From contig JAWUZG010000177.1 in assembly GCA_036785705.1 (NCBI GenBank), positions 372,001 to 436,000 of the forward strand: a DNA stretch of 64,000 nt. The letters are read 5' to 3'. The translations under genes were made by a program, and so were the position numbers. A model generated the notes under the pieces. That model saw only the letters and a list, made by a program, of their open reading frames with translations. It was not told the DNA's origin and made no database searches. This document shows, one piece after another, positions 44,736 through 56,452 of this stretch; the first letter of the stretch is position 1; each line of letters begins with the position of its first letter. Origin of the DNA: Acanthornis magna (taxonomy: Eukaryota > Chordata > Aves > Passeriformes > Acanthizidae).

Positions 44736-45390
44736 TGCTTATCAAGAAATATATCAAGAAAAAATGGAGCAATTCTCTTTAGGCAGCAGTGAGTGATACA
44801 CTGGAATCAATTTTTCTTATTTTCCAGCCTTTGTCTTCCCGAGTTAATATTTTCACTGAACTGAAAACTTGTAAGAATGTAGAGATAGAAATGTCTTCAC
44901 CCAGCTGTAACTGCAATGGAATTCCATGGAATAAAAATAAAAAGGGGGTTTCCAACTGTCTTTCACACTTCCATTAACATTAGTTCTTCTGGATGGAGCT
45001 TGGCATCTCAGTTTTGAATGACAGAAAAGATGCTGGACGATTTCAGAGATGCTATTTCTGGTTTTGTTCTGACATTGCTGCTCGTCTCTGCTTGCTGAAA
45101 AGTCATCCAATTTCCCTTGGACAAGTGACCCTCTGACCTGGACAGCAGTGCCTGTCGGTGGAAATATCCTTTAGTTGGATTGGTGTGGTCTGGATTGACT
45201 TCTGAGTCAGTGACCTGGAGCTGAAAGCCTCTGGTGTTCCCTTCCTAATCGTGGTCAAACCAAAGGAATTTGTAGGACATGGTTATAGGAAAAATTGCAA
45301 AGTACTTGCATGAGTATTTTGAGTCCCAAACACGAAGGAGCCACTAAATCCATGGAGAATAGCTCTGAAAAGAATGTGTTTGCATGGAAC
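44736..45390. other. Unique AT-rich non-coding stretch
   Basis: No gene or repeat family recognised. This stretch leads into the RNase H-like remnant. Confidence 0.45.
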
Positions 45391-45393
45391 TAA

Positions 45394-45633
45394 GGGAAGG
45401 AAAAAGAGCTTTATCCTGACTTATTCCTGATCCACAGCAGCCTAGAAAATCTGCTGTACACTGATGGCAGTGGCTTAATGAAATCAGGTGTCTTGGAAGA
45501 AGGGAAAATTATTCAAATTGAGGGAATGCCTTGGGCTGAACTCATTATTTGGAGAGCTCAGTCACCTATAGATACTGAACTAACCCAGAGGAGGCTCAAA
45601 GGCTTATCTGGGGAAAAGCTTCTCTTAAAAGCT
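45394..45633 (+). pseudogene. Possible decayed retroviral pol (RNase H) remnant
   Basis: An 80-codon stop-to-stop plus frame encodes LLYTDGSG at 45451-45474 and PWAELI 25 residues after the Asp. Retroviral RNases H have a (Y/F)TDGS strand carrying the first catalytic Asp and an AEL helix carrying the next Glu, usually 35-40 residues apart, so about ten residues would be missing here. No reverse transcriptase or integrase text flanks it and the frame is closed by stops. The call rests on two short motifs and could be chance. Confidence 0.35.
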
Positions 45634-47752
45634 TGAGTCCAACGACTCTGAGTTCACAGGAGAATCTTTCCTGTCCTCACTTCCACTTGGATGGAAAATG
45701 GAAACAGAAGTGTTTTGCCGCATTTGGTTCCAGAACCAGGAAGTTCAAAGCTATCATTAAAGTCAGATACTAAAGAGAGGAAAAGAGGAGATAAAAAATC
45801 CCAAAATCAGCTTGATGACGAGATTTGGGACAAGGCTTGCTCTGCTCAAAATCCATATCCCCAGCCCCAGTGGTCGGGCTGTGGGAGCAGCTGGACCTCA
45901 GGAGTCACCAAGAAATGGGACACAACTGAGGTAGCTCTCAAACACTTCATTTTCTTTCCCCAAAACCAGGAAAATTCAGATGATTTCTCTTGTCTTAGTC
46001 TGGGATGAAGCTGGAAGCTATACCCAGGTACACATCTCAGCGGTGGAGAAGTCTCCTGCATAAAAATTGCACAAAAGCAATTTTATACACTCTGAACCCA
46101 GCGGCCCCAGCTGGAAGAAGAATTCCCGAGAATTTTCCAGAGAAGTTTCCTTCATGTGGGTGAGCCTCAGGGGCCGGTGCAGGGTTACCCTTTTCCTTCT
46201 GCTTCCTTTACCACATAAATGACCCAAAACACTGGATCCAAACGATCCAAAACACTGGATCCAAACGATCCAAAGCAGGGCCCAAGGCACCCCCATCCAC
46301 TCTAAGCCAGAGTTTCAGACCAAAGAAAAGCAGCTGCCTCAAAGAGCAGGCCCAGGATGATGTCGCCCTCATTGAACTGCCTCGACAGCGTTTTTTACGG
46401 CAGTTTAAAACACCATCAAGGCGTCATCAAACTGCCTTTTACTTCCAAACCCAAATGGCCATGGAATGGAGCCCAGAGTGAAATGCTAAATTGGATCCTA
46501 TCAAGCCAGCATCAGATCACACAGGCTGAGCTGCAATGAATGGCTCCTAACGACGGAGTTCATCATTATAAAGCAATGACAAAGGATACAGAACCACCGA
46601 GGTCTCCAACAGAGCAACCAACCCTTCACCCGCCCCCTCCCCCGCTGATTTTCCCCTATTAGGGTGAAACTTTTTTTTTTCTGGGGTGTGTTTTTCTCCC
46701 TTTAACTGCCAAAGGGTTTCAGGGCTCATTCAGGATAAATTATTCAGTCTAAACGAAGATGCCATAAATCTTAAATGGCAAACAATAGATGATTCTCCCT
46801 TTAGACACACGGAGCCTGCAAAACTAATCTCCTGCTAAGCAATAGTGTGTCCCACTCCAGCTGCTGATGGCAAAATTTACGGAGGGAAGCATTTGTTTCC
46901 TTGTGCGCCTCTATATTTAGGTTGCCACGGGGCCTCCCCTTCCCACAACAACGTGTGAAGAGGTCACCATGGGAGAGAGAGAGACAGGGGAAAAGCTCAC
47001 CCCATTTGGGAAAGTCTCAGCCGTGCAAACTTCCAGCTATTTCACTTGTTAAATAAGGACACTTCAAAGTGGAGGAAAGGATGGAGCAGCTTGTGTCAGT
47101 GAATTAGGATTAACAGCCCCATGTGTTGTTACGCTGAGATTTAAGCCTCTCACGTAGCGGGACTTGTGCTCCTCTCTTTGGAAAGCTTGGCATGAAATCC
47201 ATACTGTTTAAAGCAATTTTATGCACTCTGAACCCAGCAGACCCAGCTGGAAGGAGGTGAAGCTTCAGAGCCACCTGCAGCCCTCAAATCCCTGCTCCAT
47301 CACCCAAACCAGCTCCTCCTTTTTCCTCCTCCAGAATTCAAAGCACAGCCTCAAGTTTGCAGCATCTGGAGGGTGCTGCGCTCCTTAAGGAGGAGAACCA
47401 GCTCCAAACACAGAAAATCCCCAGCACAGCTTCACTGCCAGGAACCAGTTGAGATAACACTGTGGGCTAGCACCAGCTCCGGCCACCGAGCGGGAACGGC
47501 TGCCAGCGGATCCTCGGGAAAGCACATTTCCCCTGGCTGGGCGAGGAGTTGGCCTTCTGTGTTTAAATCTCTCCTTGCATCGCACACCCACTCCTCCCCG
47601 CCATCTGCCAGGCGCGCCATGCCCCGGGCCAAGTCTGGAGCCGGCTGCTTCTGCCGGCAAAACCCTCCCGAGCATGGATGTGCCCAGGCACATGCCAACT
47701 GCTCCTCTCCACGCCGAGAGGAGCCAACCTGGGAGCTCTGCCGCCATTCCCC
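45634..47752. other. Non-coding stretch with small dispersed repeats
   Basis: 'caattttatacactctgaac' text (46074-46120) recurs at 47211-47257 with 4-5 changes. A 24-bp phrase 'aaaacactggatccaaacg' is repeated at about 46227-46270. The AT-rich 46740-46930 part is enhancer-like. From 47370 the sequence is GC-rich, with a 190-codon plus frame that I do not accept as a gene. Confidence 0.45.
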
Positions 47753-48309
47753 CTACCCCCACGTCAGCTGTAGCGACTGCTTTGGCTTCTCTCTACCTTC
47801 CAGGGCCATCTGGACAAGCTCAGCCCTCATGCCGGGGGGGATGGAGGAGGGCCAGCAGCACCTTGGTGTTGTCAGCCGGGAGGAAAGTTACGGTCTGGAA
47901 GTAGGAGGTTTATGTACATCCATGAAATGCTCACGGCTTCCTTGAGCTCCTTTATGTCTGCCACGTCCTCTGGGGATGGCATGGACTCCTAATGGATGCT
48001 GCATTAGCTAATCCAGTGATTCAATTACTTCTAAATACTCTCTGGTGGCCAGGGCTGGTCTTCCTGCTCACTTACTGGAAATTGTTGCTCTTCCAGGGGG
48101 AGGGCAGCAGCGCTTCCATTGTAAGGAGCATCCCACTCTCTTTTCTTTGTGTTGTCCTTCCAGAGGGAGTGCTCAGCTTCCAAGGGCAGGGATGGAGGCA
48201 GACAGACCTGGGAGCAGTGCCTCCCTCCCCACGGGACAGGCACAGATCCCTCCTGGCTCCGTGGCTGGTGGGTCACACCAGGCCAGCACGGTGATGTCCC
48301 AGTAGCCAC
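47753..48309 (-). pseudogene. Unidentified coding-like remnant, frame-broken
   Basis: Read on the minus strand, three segments have protein-like text: 48309-48031 (92 codons, charged, ending in a stop), 47982-47872 (36 codons, containing EDVADIKELKEAV), and after two frame changes a piece ending at a stop at 47753 (containing RAELVQMALEGREKP). A C7 homopolymer marks one frame change. A good splice-donor-like 'ccagtaagtgag' falls inside the first segment. I do not recognise the family. It may be a decayed retroelement gene, a pseudogene, or coincidence. Confidence 0.25.
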
Positions 48310-48479
48310 CAGCTGCTGGGAGGTAGCCCATACCCCCCTGGCTCAGGGGAAGCCAGAGGTGCTGAGTTCTGGTGGCACTCAAATCCCTGTCAGTCTGGGA
48401 AGAGAATCCAGCTGATGTCAGGGGTTGCCTCATCCGTTTGCTATGGTCATCCTTCAGCTGGACAGCCTTGTGTCCAGTC

Positions 48480-48937
48480 TTGGGCTCCTCGTGACAGATA
48501 TGGAGCATGTCCAGGGTAGAGAATGGATCTGGGAAGGGTCTGGAGCCCCAGGAGAGGCTGAGGGAGCTGGGAAAGGGCTCAGCCTGGAGAAAAGGGGATC
48601 AGGGGGACCTTGTGGCTCTGCACAGCTCCTGACAGGAGGGGACAGCCGGGGGGGTCGGGCTGTGCTCCAGGGAACAGGGACAGGAGGAGAGGGAATGGCC
48701 TCACACTGCACAGTGAGGGTTTATATTGGATTTTGGGAAACATTTCTGCCCTGAAAGGGATTACAAGACCTGGCAGAGCTGCCCAGGTAGTAGAATCACC
48801 ATCCCTGGAGGGATTTAACAGCAATGTGGATGTGCACTTGGGGACATGGCTCAGTGGTGGCCTTGGCAGTGCTGGGGAATGGTTGGATTTGGTGACCTCA
48901 GAGGATTTTCCCAACCTAAATGATTCTGTGATTCGAT
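48480..48937 (+). mobile_element. CR1 LINE 3' part, longest copy in the window
   Basis: About 450 bp: 'ggagccccaggagaggctga', 'gggctgtgctccagggaaca', 'gagggaatggcctcacactg', 'caccatccctggagggattt', 'tggccttggcagtgctgggg', 'cccaacctaaatgattctgt' and the octamer tail 'gattctgtgattcgatga'. Forward orientation and 5'-truncated. Confidence 0.96.
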
Positions 48938-50054
48938 GATCACTAAAGGAGATAGCAGAAGGATGGATATCAGGCTGGACAGAAGCCTATCCAAGAAATC
49001 ACTACATAGTCTGCTGCCCAAATTCACATCGCAGCTTCAAGGGGACATTCCTTCATTTCCTACACTCTCTGCCTCTGGATGGACACACCTCAGTGGTGCC
49101 TCTCATCATCACCTTGTGTAACCATGGGTATCACCTGCGTGTCCTGCAGCAAATCTCAGTGCTTTGCTGTACGGACAGAGATTTATAAGCCTAAAATCAT
49201 CATTACTCTTAGCTCTTGAAAGTACAGATGAGATGAAAGACAAATTTGTCACTCAGAGGAGCAAGAAGTTCATGCCAGAGAAGAAAAAGTTTCATCCTGG
49301 AATGCAGGATGGCTGCAAATGGGGTGGATATGCACATGCAAAATAGTGCTGCCCTCTGGGAAGTGCTCAGCCAGCCCTGGGAGGGGCTGCCATCAGTCTC
49401 AAGTGGGTTTTACAGAATAAAACACTTCCTTAGAAAAACAATTTCTCAGAAACAGACAGAAAAATGGGGGAAAATTTGCATGGAATGGGAGTGCCACATC
49501 CACTTCCCTTTGATTTGTCAGGGATGTGCCATCAAAGAAGATCCACTTTTGGTTTAACTTTTACACCAGGATTCCTATATTCACTTTTGACCAGGGAAGA
49601 GCTAAAGTTTGTACAAAAGACATTGTGTGCATAGCCTTGAAAGGGGAAGATAAAATCTTACAAGCTTCTGCCAAAAACTCCATATGGCCAGAAACCACAA
49701 GGCAGACATTCTTACAGTGGGTCTTGGCCCTAAAGAGCAGAAGAGATCAAATGGAGATATGAAATCATATATGAAAAATTAAAGCACATTAAAAATAAAA
49801 ATATTAAATATTCAAAAGTATATATAATATATATCTGTATATACACAAGTACAAGTCTCCTCTTCAGAGCTGGTCCAGAATTTTCAGAAAACTTAAGCTT
49901 AGATTCAGGTTTTGAGGGAATGAAAGATGTCTTTTGTGCGAGGACAACACCCATGCTCATTTTCCGGGTAAAGTTTGTGCCAAAGGATGTTTCCAGCAGA
50001 TTGTTTGGATGAAACCACCCTGCTTTGCAGGAGAACAGTTTAGGTATGGGGACG
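48938..50054. other. Unique non-coding stretch
   Basis: AT-rich 'tatataatatatatc' near 49820-49845. A 78-codon plus frame (49526-49762) has ordinary amino-acid composition but no recognisable domain. No gene called. Confidence 0.45.
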
Positions 50055-50230
50055 TGATACTGAGAGGACAAGAGAAAATGGCCTCACGTTGTGCCAGGGG
50101 AGGTTTAGGTTGGATGTTAGGAAAGATTTCTTCACTGCAACGGTGGAACAGGTTGCCCAGGAAATCAGCATCCCTGGAAGTGTTCAGAAGACATTTGGAT
50201 ATGGCACTGCCAATGTGTCCATGCTGGTTT
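50055..50230 (+). mobile_element. CR1 LINE internal fragment
   Basis: 'gagaaaatggcctcacgttg', 'aggtttaggttggatgttag', 'gaaagatttcttcactgcaa', 'aggttgcccaggaaatcagc', 'catccctggaagtgttcaga': CR1 in forward orientation without its 3' tail. Confidence 0.93.
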
Positions 50231-51109
50231 GCTCAGGATCTGGTGTTGTTTAAGGATAGCAAACAAAGCACTCTGCTGTGAAAAGTGCTTCTTTAGGACT
50301 TATTTAGAACAAAAAAAACTGTTTATTTAGAACAAAACCACGATTCCTTCCCCATTATCTTTAGGGGAGACCTTTGGCTAAATCCTGCAGTCACAGGTGG
50401 GACATGTAACATGGAGAGGGTGGAAAAGGAGGCATAAAGAGAAAACCTGCAATAAAGGACAGGCAGAAGATACCATCAATTCAAGGAAAAAGAACCAGAC
50501 AGATACACCCTGAAATTTAGATATAATAGTGCATTTTCCTTGCATTGCAGAACTAATTTAGAGAAGAAATTATGGATGAGGAGGGATTGGGATTGGAGTC
50601 ACCTTGGAAGGTGAAACAAGGTATGAAATGACTTTGTTCCTGGAACCCAGGAGGTGCAAAGATCCTGCTGCTCTTTGCCTTGGTGGGTCTGGAGACAAGC
50701 ACGAGGTTGTGGGGGCAACTCCACCCCAAGGACTGATCCCTAAAATCCTTCCCAACCCTTCAGAGCAAACCTCAGGCATTTGGGAAGAGCCAGAGCACGA
50801 CAGGAGGAGCACAGGCGTTGTAAGGCCTGCCTGTGCGCCCTGTTGTGGCAGCGATGGGGTTAACCCAGCTCCATCTCCATGTGCAGCAGGCAGCCTGCCA
50901 GAGGCTCCAGGTCTGGGAAATCAGCAGGCACATCTTGGCTCCCTGGGAACAGATTGTTACCTCGGCTCGGGGCTCCGGGTGAGCGGAGAGGATTCCATGG
51001 TCACGGCCCAGTGTCCCTGTCCCAGCAGGGGACGTGCAGGGAGGGAATGGCTTTGGATCTTCACCAAGCCTGGCACTCCTCGCTCCACCAGCACCCCCAG
51101 TCCCCATCC
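50231..51109. other. Unique non-coding stretch
   Basis: 'ggacttatttagaacaaaa' is partly duplicated near 50297-50337. Otherwise I recognise no gene, RNA or repeat family. Confidence 0.5.
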
Positions 51110-52075
51110 CGGTGTAACCTGCTGATCTCTGGGTGCTCTGTGCTCCTCCCCTGATACCCCCAAATCCCCCCTGGTGTAACCTGCTGATCGCTGGGTGTTT
51201 CATATTCCTCCCCTGGCACCCCAATTCCCATCCTGGTGTAACCTGCTGATCACTGGGTGCTCCGTGTTCCTCCCCTGAAACCCCCAAATCCCCCCTGGTG
51301 TAACCTGCTGATAGCTGAACTGTTTCATGTTCCTCTCCTGGCACCCCCAAATCCCCCCTGGTGTAACCTGCTGATAGCTGAACTGCTTCGTGTTCCTCTC
51401 CTGGCACCCCCAGACTCCCCTGGTGTAACCTGCTGATTGCTGGGTGCTTCATGTTCCTCCCATGGCACCCCCAATCCCTGTCCCAGCGTAACCTGCTGAT
51501 CTCGGAGTGCTCTGTGTTCTTCCCCTGGTACCCCCAAATCCCCCCTGGTGTACCCTGCTCATTGCTGGGTGCTCCATGTTGCTCCCCTGATACCCCCAGT
51601 CTCCACCCCAGTGTCACCTGCTGATCAGTGGATGCTTTATGTTCCTCCCCTGATCACTGGGTGCTTCGCGTTCCTCCCCTGGCACCCCCAAATCCCCCCT
51701 GGTGTAACCTGCTGACCGCTGAGCGCTCCTTGTTCCTTCCCTGGCACCCCCAGTCCCTGTCCAGGTGTAACCTGCTCACTGCTGGGTGCTCCGTGTTCCT
51801 CCCCTGGTACCCCAAATTCCTGTCCTGGTGTAAGCTGCTGTCTGCTGAACTGTTTCGTGTTCCTCCACCAGCACCCCCAATCCCTGTCCTGCTGTAACCT
51901 GCTGATTACTGGGTGCTCCATGTTCCTCCCCTGGTACCCCAAATCCCCCCTGGTGTAACCTGCTGATCGCTGGGTGCTTCAAGTTCCTCCCCTGGCATTC
52001 CCCATCCCCACTCTGGCGTAACCTGCTGATCGCTGGGTGCTCCGTGTTCCTGCCCTGGCACCCCCAAGCCTTCCA
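51110..52075. repeat. Minisatellite, about 60-62-bp unit, about 15 copies
   Basis: Units contain 'tgtaacctgctgatcgctgg', 'gtgctccgtgttcctcccct' and 'ggcacccccaaatcccccc', with many substitutions and small length changes. A 281-codon minus frame ends inside it (50772-51617). Its repeating EEH/QQVTPG text reflects the DNA repeat, not a known protein. Confidence 0.95.
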
Positions 52076-53682
52076 CGCTGCTCTCGAGGGCTGGAAGTTC
52101 CCCAAAGCAGCCCCAAATCCTTCTCTCTGTGCTGATCCCACTGCAGGGACCACCAGGCTTGTTCGTGCTGCTGGTCTGAGCTGCAGAAAAAGCAGTTTAG
52201 TTGGGCTGCAGGGCGCTGACAGACACTGGAATCTTGTGAGGGTCTGGATGGGGTGAGATGGGCACAGCGCTGTCCCCTCTGCTGTCAGCCACCTCACCCC
52301 AGAGGCCGTGGCTGTGCAGCTGAGCACCTCTGTCCACCTTCCCGGGACAATGGACAAGATCCACGAGGGATCCTTTTCCAGGATTATTTCGGGGGCAGAA
52401 CCACCAACTGAGCTTCAGGCAGTGGAGCCACCCCATCAAACCCCCTTCTGAAACCTTCCAAATCACAAAACTTAGCTGGCAGGAGACCTGGGTAAATTCT
52501 GGATCATGATCCATTTAGGGGGGGAGAAACCCCAGCAAATCCACAGCTCACCCTGTGCTGCTCCCTCGAGCTGGAGCTCAGACACAGAATTATGGCCCTG
52601 TTATTTGGGCTGGAGGGAAAATCCATCAGAAGTGCTCGGCGGAGGGCACGCAGTGCGCATTGGAGCAGTTTCAGCTCAGGCCAGCACAAGCCGGGGGGAC
52701 TCCATCTGCTCCAGCCAGCTTGTCACAGTGCCACGCTTGCATTTTATTAGTGCATCCTCGGTGCAATTACCAGGATCTGCATGGGAACCTCCTCTCCAGC
52801 CCCTGTTTGCTCTCAGCGTGCAGCGAATTCAAAGCTGTGCTCCCGACAGCACGAGGAGTTAGAGCAGAATTGGCCACAGTGTCCCCAGATCAGCTGGAAA
52901 GTTTGCAGAGCTGCAGCGAGGCAGGCAGGCTCATTTTTCTCAGTTGATGAAAAGCCTGAAGAGCATTTTTATTAAACCCATTGAGGGGAAACCCCAGGAT
53001 CGGTGGCAGAAGGGGACAAGGGGTTGTTATGGAGAAAAATCCTCTCTTAAACCACACAGAACTCTTGGAGAGAGGCTCAGCGGAGGCGCGATGAATTATG
53101 AAAAATTATCAACAACTCCTACAAATGAAATGGCCGCGGCGCTGTAACAAATCAGCTCTGAAAAATACACAATCAAAGCCCACGGGGAGGTGGAATCCAG
53201 CCTGTGTGACGATATGGCTTCATCACAGCCCACACAGCAATCAGGGCACGAGTCCTTTCACAGTCACAGAGCCGCTGGTTTTGCCCACTGACCCCAGAAC
53301 AAACCCCACCAGGGTTATATCCAGCAGGCAGAAACCAAGCAGGAGCTGGTGAAAGACATCTCTGGGATGTGCAGCTTTGAATCCTGTCCTGTACTTTGAA
53401 TCCTCACTCTGAACCCGCCCCAGTCCATATCCATTTTTTACTGCTCTTTGGTGTCTGTCCCTGCCCAGGAATTCAGCTGTGCCTGCTGCTTTCACAGAGC
53501 CTTTCCCTGACAAAGATGATGCCATCTTCTGCCTCTTCCCTGCTCCTTGGTTTTGTTTCATGCTCTCTCCACTGTTTTTTTGCTTTCCGTCCAACTCCAA
53601 CCACTCCCCTGCTGATGCTTTCAGGAGCAGCACTCACGATTTGGGGGCTGCCAGCACTGGAGAGCTGCCTTGGCTTCCAGTC
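52076..53682. other. Unique non-coding stretch, 52940-53170 enhancer-like
   Basis: No gene or repeat family recognised. 52940-53170 has 'cgatgaattatgaaaaatta' and several CpG in an AT-rich setting. Confidence 0.4.
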
Positions 53683-53870
53683 ATAGAATCCCAGAATGGT
53701 TTGGGTTGGAAGGGACCTTAAAGATCATCCAGTGCCACCTCTGCCATGGGCAGGGACACCTCCCACTGTCCCAGGCTGCTCCAAGCCCTGTCCAGCCTGG
53801 CCTGGGACACTTCCAGGGATGGAGCAGGCACAGCTCCTCTGCACAACCTCTTCCCACAACAACCCATATC
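53683..53870 (-). mobile_element. CR1 LINE 3' end, well preserved
   Basis: 'catagaatcccagaatggtt', 'tgggttggaagggaccttaa', 'agatcatccagtgccacctc', 'gccatgggcagggacacctc', 'gctccaagccctgtccagcc', 'tggcctgggacacttccagg'. Reverse orientation and close to the usual text, so a younger copy. Confidence 0.97.
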
Positions 53871-56049
53871 ACAACATAGAGAATATCCAGGTGTCCTCTT
53901 TCCACCACAGGATTTGCATCTGCAACCTTACTTTTACACGGAATGCAGGATTTGAAAGCAGCCTGGCAGAAGAATGGGGGTTTTACCATCAAAGAAGCCA
54001 ACTCCACGTTGGCCAAGTGCCTTACCCATAGGGAGTCTCTGCGAGGGAATCCCTCACCACCGTGGAGGATTTCTGTGGCAGATGGAACTCAGTGGAGTTG
54101 ATTAGAGAGAAATAATCTCACTCTCAGACCACCCCTGGCCCTCCCTCTCAATTCAGGTGGAGAAAGGGGCTGAAGAGAGAAATCCCTCTCCTTTTCAAGT
54201 GCTTCCTCCTCCATGCTACAAAGTGTTGTTCCCACCCTCGGAGGGCCTGTGCAAAGCAGGAACACATCAACCTTTCCCTGGGAAGCACACTCCCGAGGAA
54301 CAAGTCCTACTATTTTCTGCAAGTGAACTTTAAAGAGGAGGAAGCCTTTGTTTCTGGGCTCCTTTCAGGTGCTGATCAATACCGGAGCTTCAAACCCCCA
54401 CAAACACGCCTTTCCCTGCAGTCCAACCAAGCCTGGAGGCTGCTTGTGCTCCTTCTGATGATGCTGGGCAGCCTTTTCTTCCAGCCCTGCTCCCACCCCT
54501 CCCGGAGGCTCTGCCGTCAGAGCAGGACCCAGGGCCGCCACATTCCGTATTCCGCGCCCACGGAGCCAATTAGTGGGAAGGGATGGCTGCCACGGGAGCG
54601 GTGACCGATGGCACTTCCCAGGGTGGGCCAGCAGAGAGGGGTGACATCTGGGTGACACAGGGCAGCCCATCTCCATCCCAGCTGCCTGTCCAGCTCATCC
54701 ATAATGCAGCTGGGCTGCTCACGGCTTTTCCCTGTTGCTCTCGGTAGCGGATGAGCAGGAAAATCACTGATCATTAGCAGCAACAGACAGAAGGATCCCA
54801 AGGGCAAACTTTATGTTGTATTCATAAAACCAACCCTGCTCTCAGGCAGTCTGGCTGCCGCTCAGAGCGTCTTGAAAAACACAGGTTTGATTTCAGCAGT
54901 GCCAAAAAATCAAGGCCACTTTATGCGAGGCACAACACGGTTTAAGGAAATCATCTCTGCCCCGTGGAGTTTAAAATTCAAATAGTCAGGGCAGTGTGGG
55001 AAGGGGACAAGAGCCTTAGGGAGGTGAGCTGGCTTTCCAAAATCAGATTGGAAATTAGTTCAAGGCTGGGAATGCCACCGTGGTGGCAGAATGACAGCAG
55101 CATGGTGGGACTGTCCCCTTAGGAACATATTTAAATATTCCAGGTGCTGGAGAGTTTATAATTTTTCTCAGAGTCTATCCTGCACCCTGGCCATGAGGAA
55201 GTGACATCTCTGATATTTAGCCTGAAGTGCTACTCTCTCCAGTCGTAATCCAGTTTACTGCCCATCATAATTTTCTCTCCTTCTCTGATTTTTACACACT
55301 TCAGAGATCTTTAGTGTTTTAGGATGTGCTCCTACCTGTCATTGCCTGGTGGAATTACACACCTGCTCCCTGATCCTCTCACTGCTCTTTCCCTGAATAA
55401 TTCTGGTTTGTCAAAATAATACAGATTGTACTGTGCCAAATCACCAATACCGTGGTCCTTTAGAGGTAGCTGCACGAGAGAAAATTGCTTTTGTTTGAAG
55501 ACCATTCTGGAAAATAGTGTTTTCCACCCAGACCATGTGCCATCACCATGTGCAGACACCTTGTAGGTACATGACAGGATGGCCCCAACATGTCACACTT
55601 TTAGCCCAAGCCTTGGCAAATTTTTCTTTTAAAAAAAATTTAAAGCAAGGCAGTGGCCTGACAACTTCTCCCATCAAATCAGCTGGGAGCAGCAGGGTCT
55701 CTCTTTGGGGTACAGCTGATCCCTCAGCCTGGAGTTTTAGGGGTTAAAAAAAAACCTCTGACCTCATTTGGGACCCGTAAACAGAAACCCTAACATCTGA
55801 TACCAGCCCAACACCGTGAATGGCTGGGGCCAAAAATTGTATGTCTTTGCTAGATAAAAATTCATGTTTGAAACAACCATCCATGGCTGCAACATTGAGG
55901 AGAAGACAATTCTTTGGAAAGCAGGGGAGATGTTTATAGCAGCATTATCCATATAGATATAGATATAGATAAGTAAATATATAGATATGGAAAGGAAGCA
56001 ATGCAGACATGACTGCTTGAAGCAACCTGTCCAGTGGAACATGGCCCTG
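53871..56049. other. Unique non-coding stretch
   Basis: 54730-55330 is AT-rich and poor in open frames. (GATATA)n lies near 55951-55985. No gene, LTR or CR1 text recognised. Confidence 0.45.
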
Positions 56050-56122
56050 CCCATGGCAGAGGGAAAAAGATATTCTTTAAGGTCCCTTCAAACCCAAACC
56101 ATCCTGTGATTCTATAATTTTA
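56050..56122 (+). mobile_element. CR1 LINE extreme 3' end
   Basis: 'tctttaaggtcccttcaaac', 'ccaaaccatcctgtgattct' is the forward CR1 3' terminus with one octamer. Confidence 0.88.
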
Positions 56123-56319
56123 TTTTTTTTTAATCTTGGCTCGTGCAAAGGTCGTTTGGAATCATGTGTTTTGCAGAGCTGGAAAAGCATCAAACCTCAC
56201 AAGGATCTTAATTTGGGGCTGATACCCTCTAATGTTTTTTTATTACTGATTCAGACATGGGAGATCATTGGATTTTCTGGAGATAATGAAATGAGGGCAG
56301 TGGCTGGCATTCAGGAGGA

Positions 56320-56452
56320 CACAACCATTTTGCAGGCTGTCCTTCACAGAGAAGGTGAAGAGGCACAGAAGCAGAATCTGAAATTTAACGTGACCAAGCG
56401 TGAAGTGACTCACAGGGGTAAGAGCAGCCTCAAGTTCAGCGCATTTTAAACT
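56320..56452 (+). pseudogene. LINE (CR1/L2-type) reverse-transcriptase C-terminal remnant
   Basis: The plus frame ending at 56449 reads NLKFNVTKREVTHRGK. This matches the conserved end of CR1/L2 reverse transcriptases, where a 'KFN..KC.V.H.G..N' motif lies at the C-terminal end of the RT domain. The usual Cys is Arg here. It is a fragment without an intact frame upstream. The family is clear enough by motif; the exact subfamily is not. Confidence 0.5.

Noticed and set aside
47373..47945. 190-codon plus-strand frame
   Set aside because: Cys/Ser/Arg-rich text without a domain. The opposite strand looks more protein-like, and GC-rich DNA has few stops.
50772..51617. 281-codon minus-strand frame with repeating peptide text
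   Set aside because: The repeats mirror the minisatellite; no family match and unit length varies.
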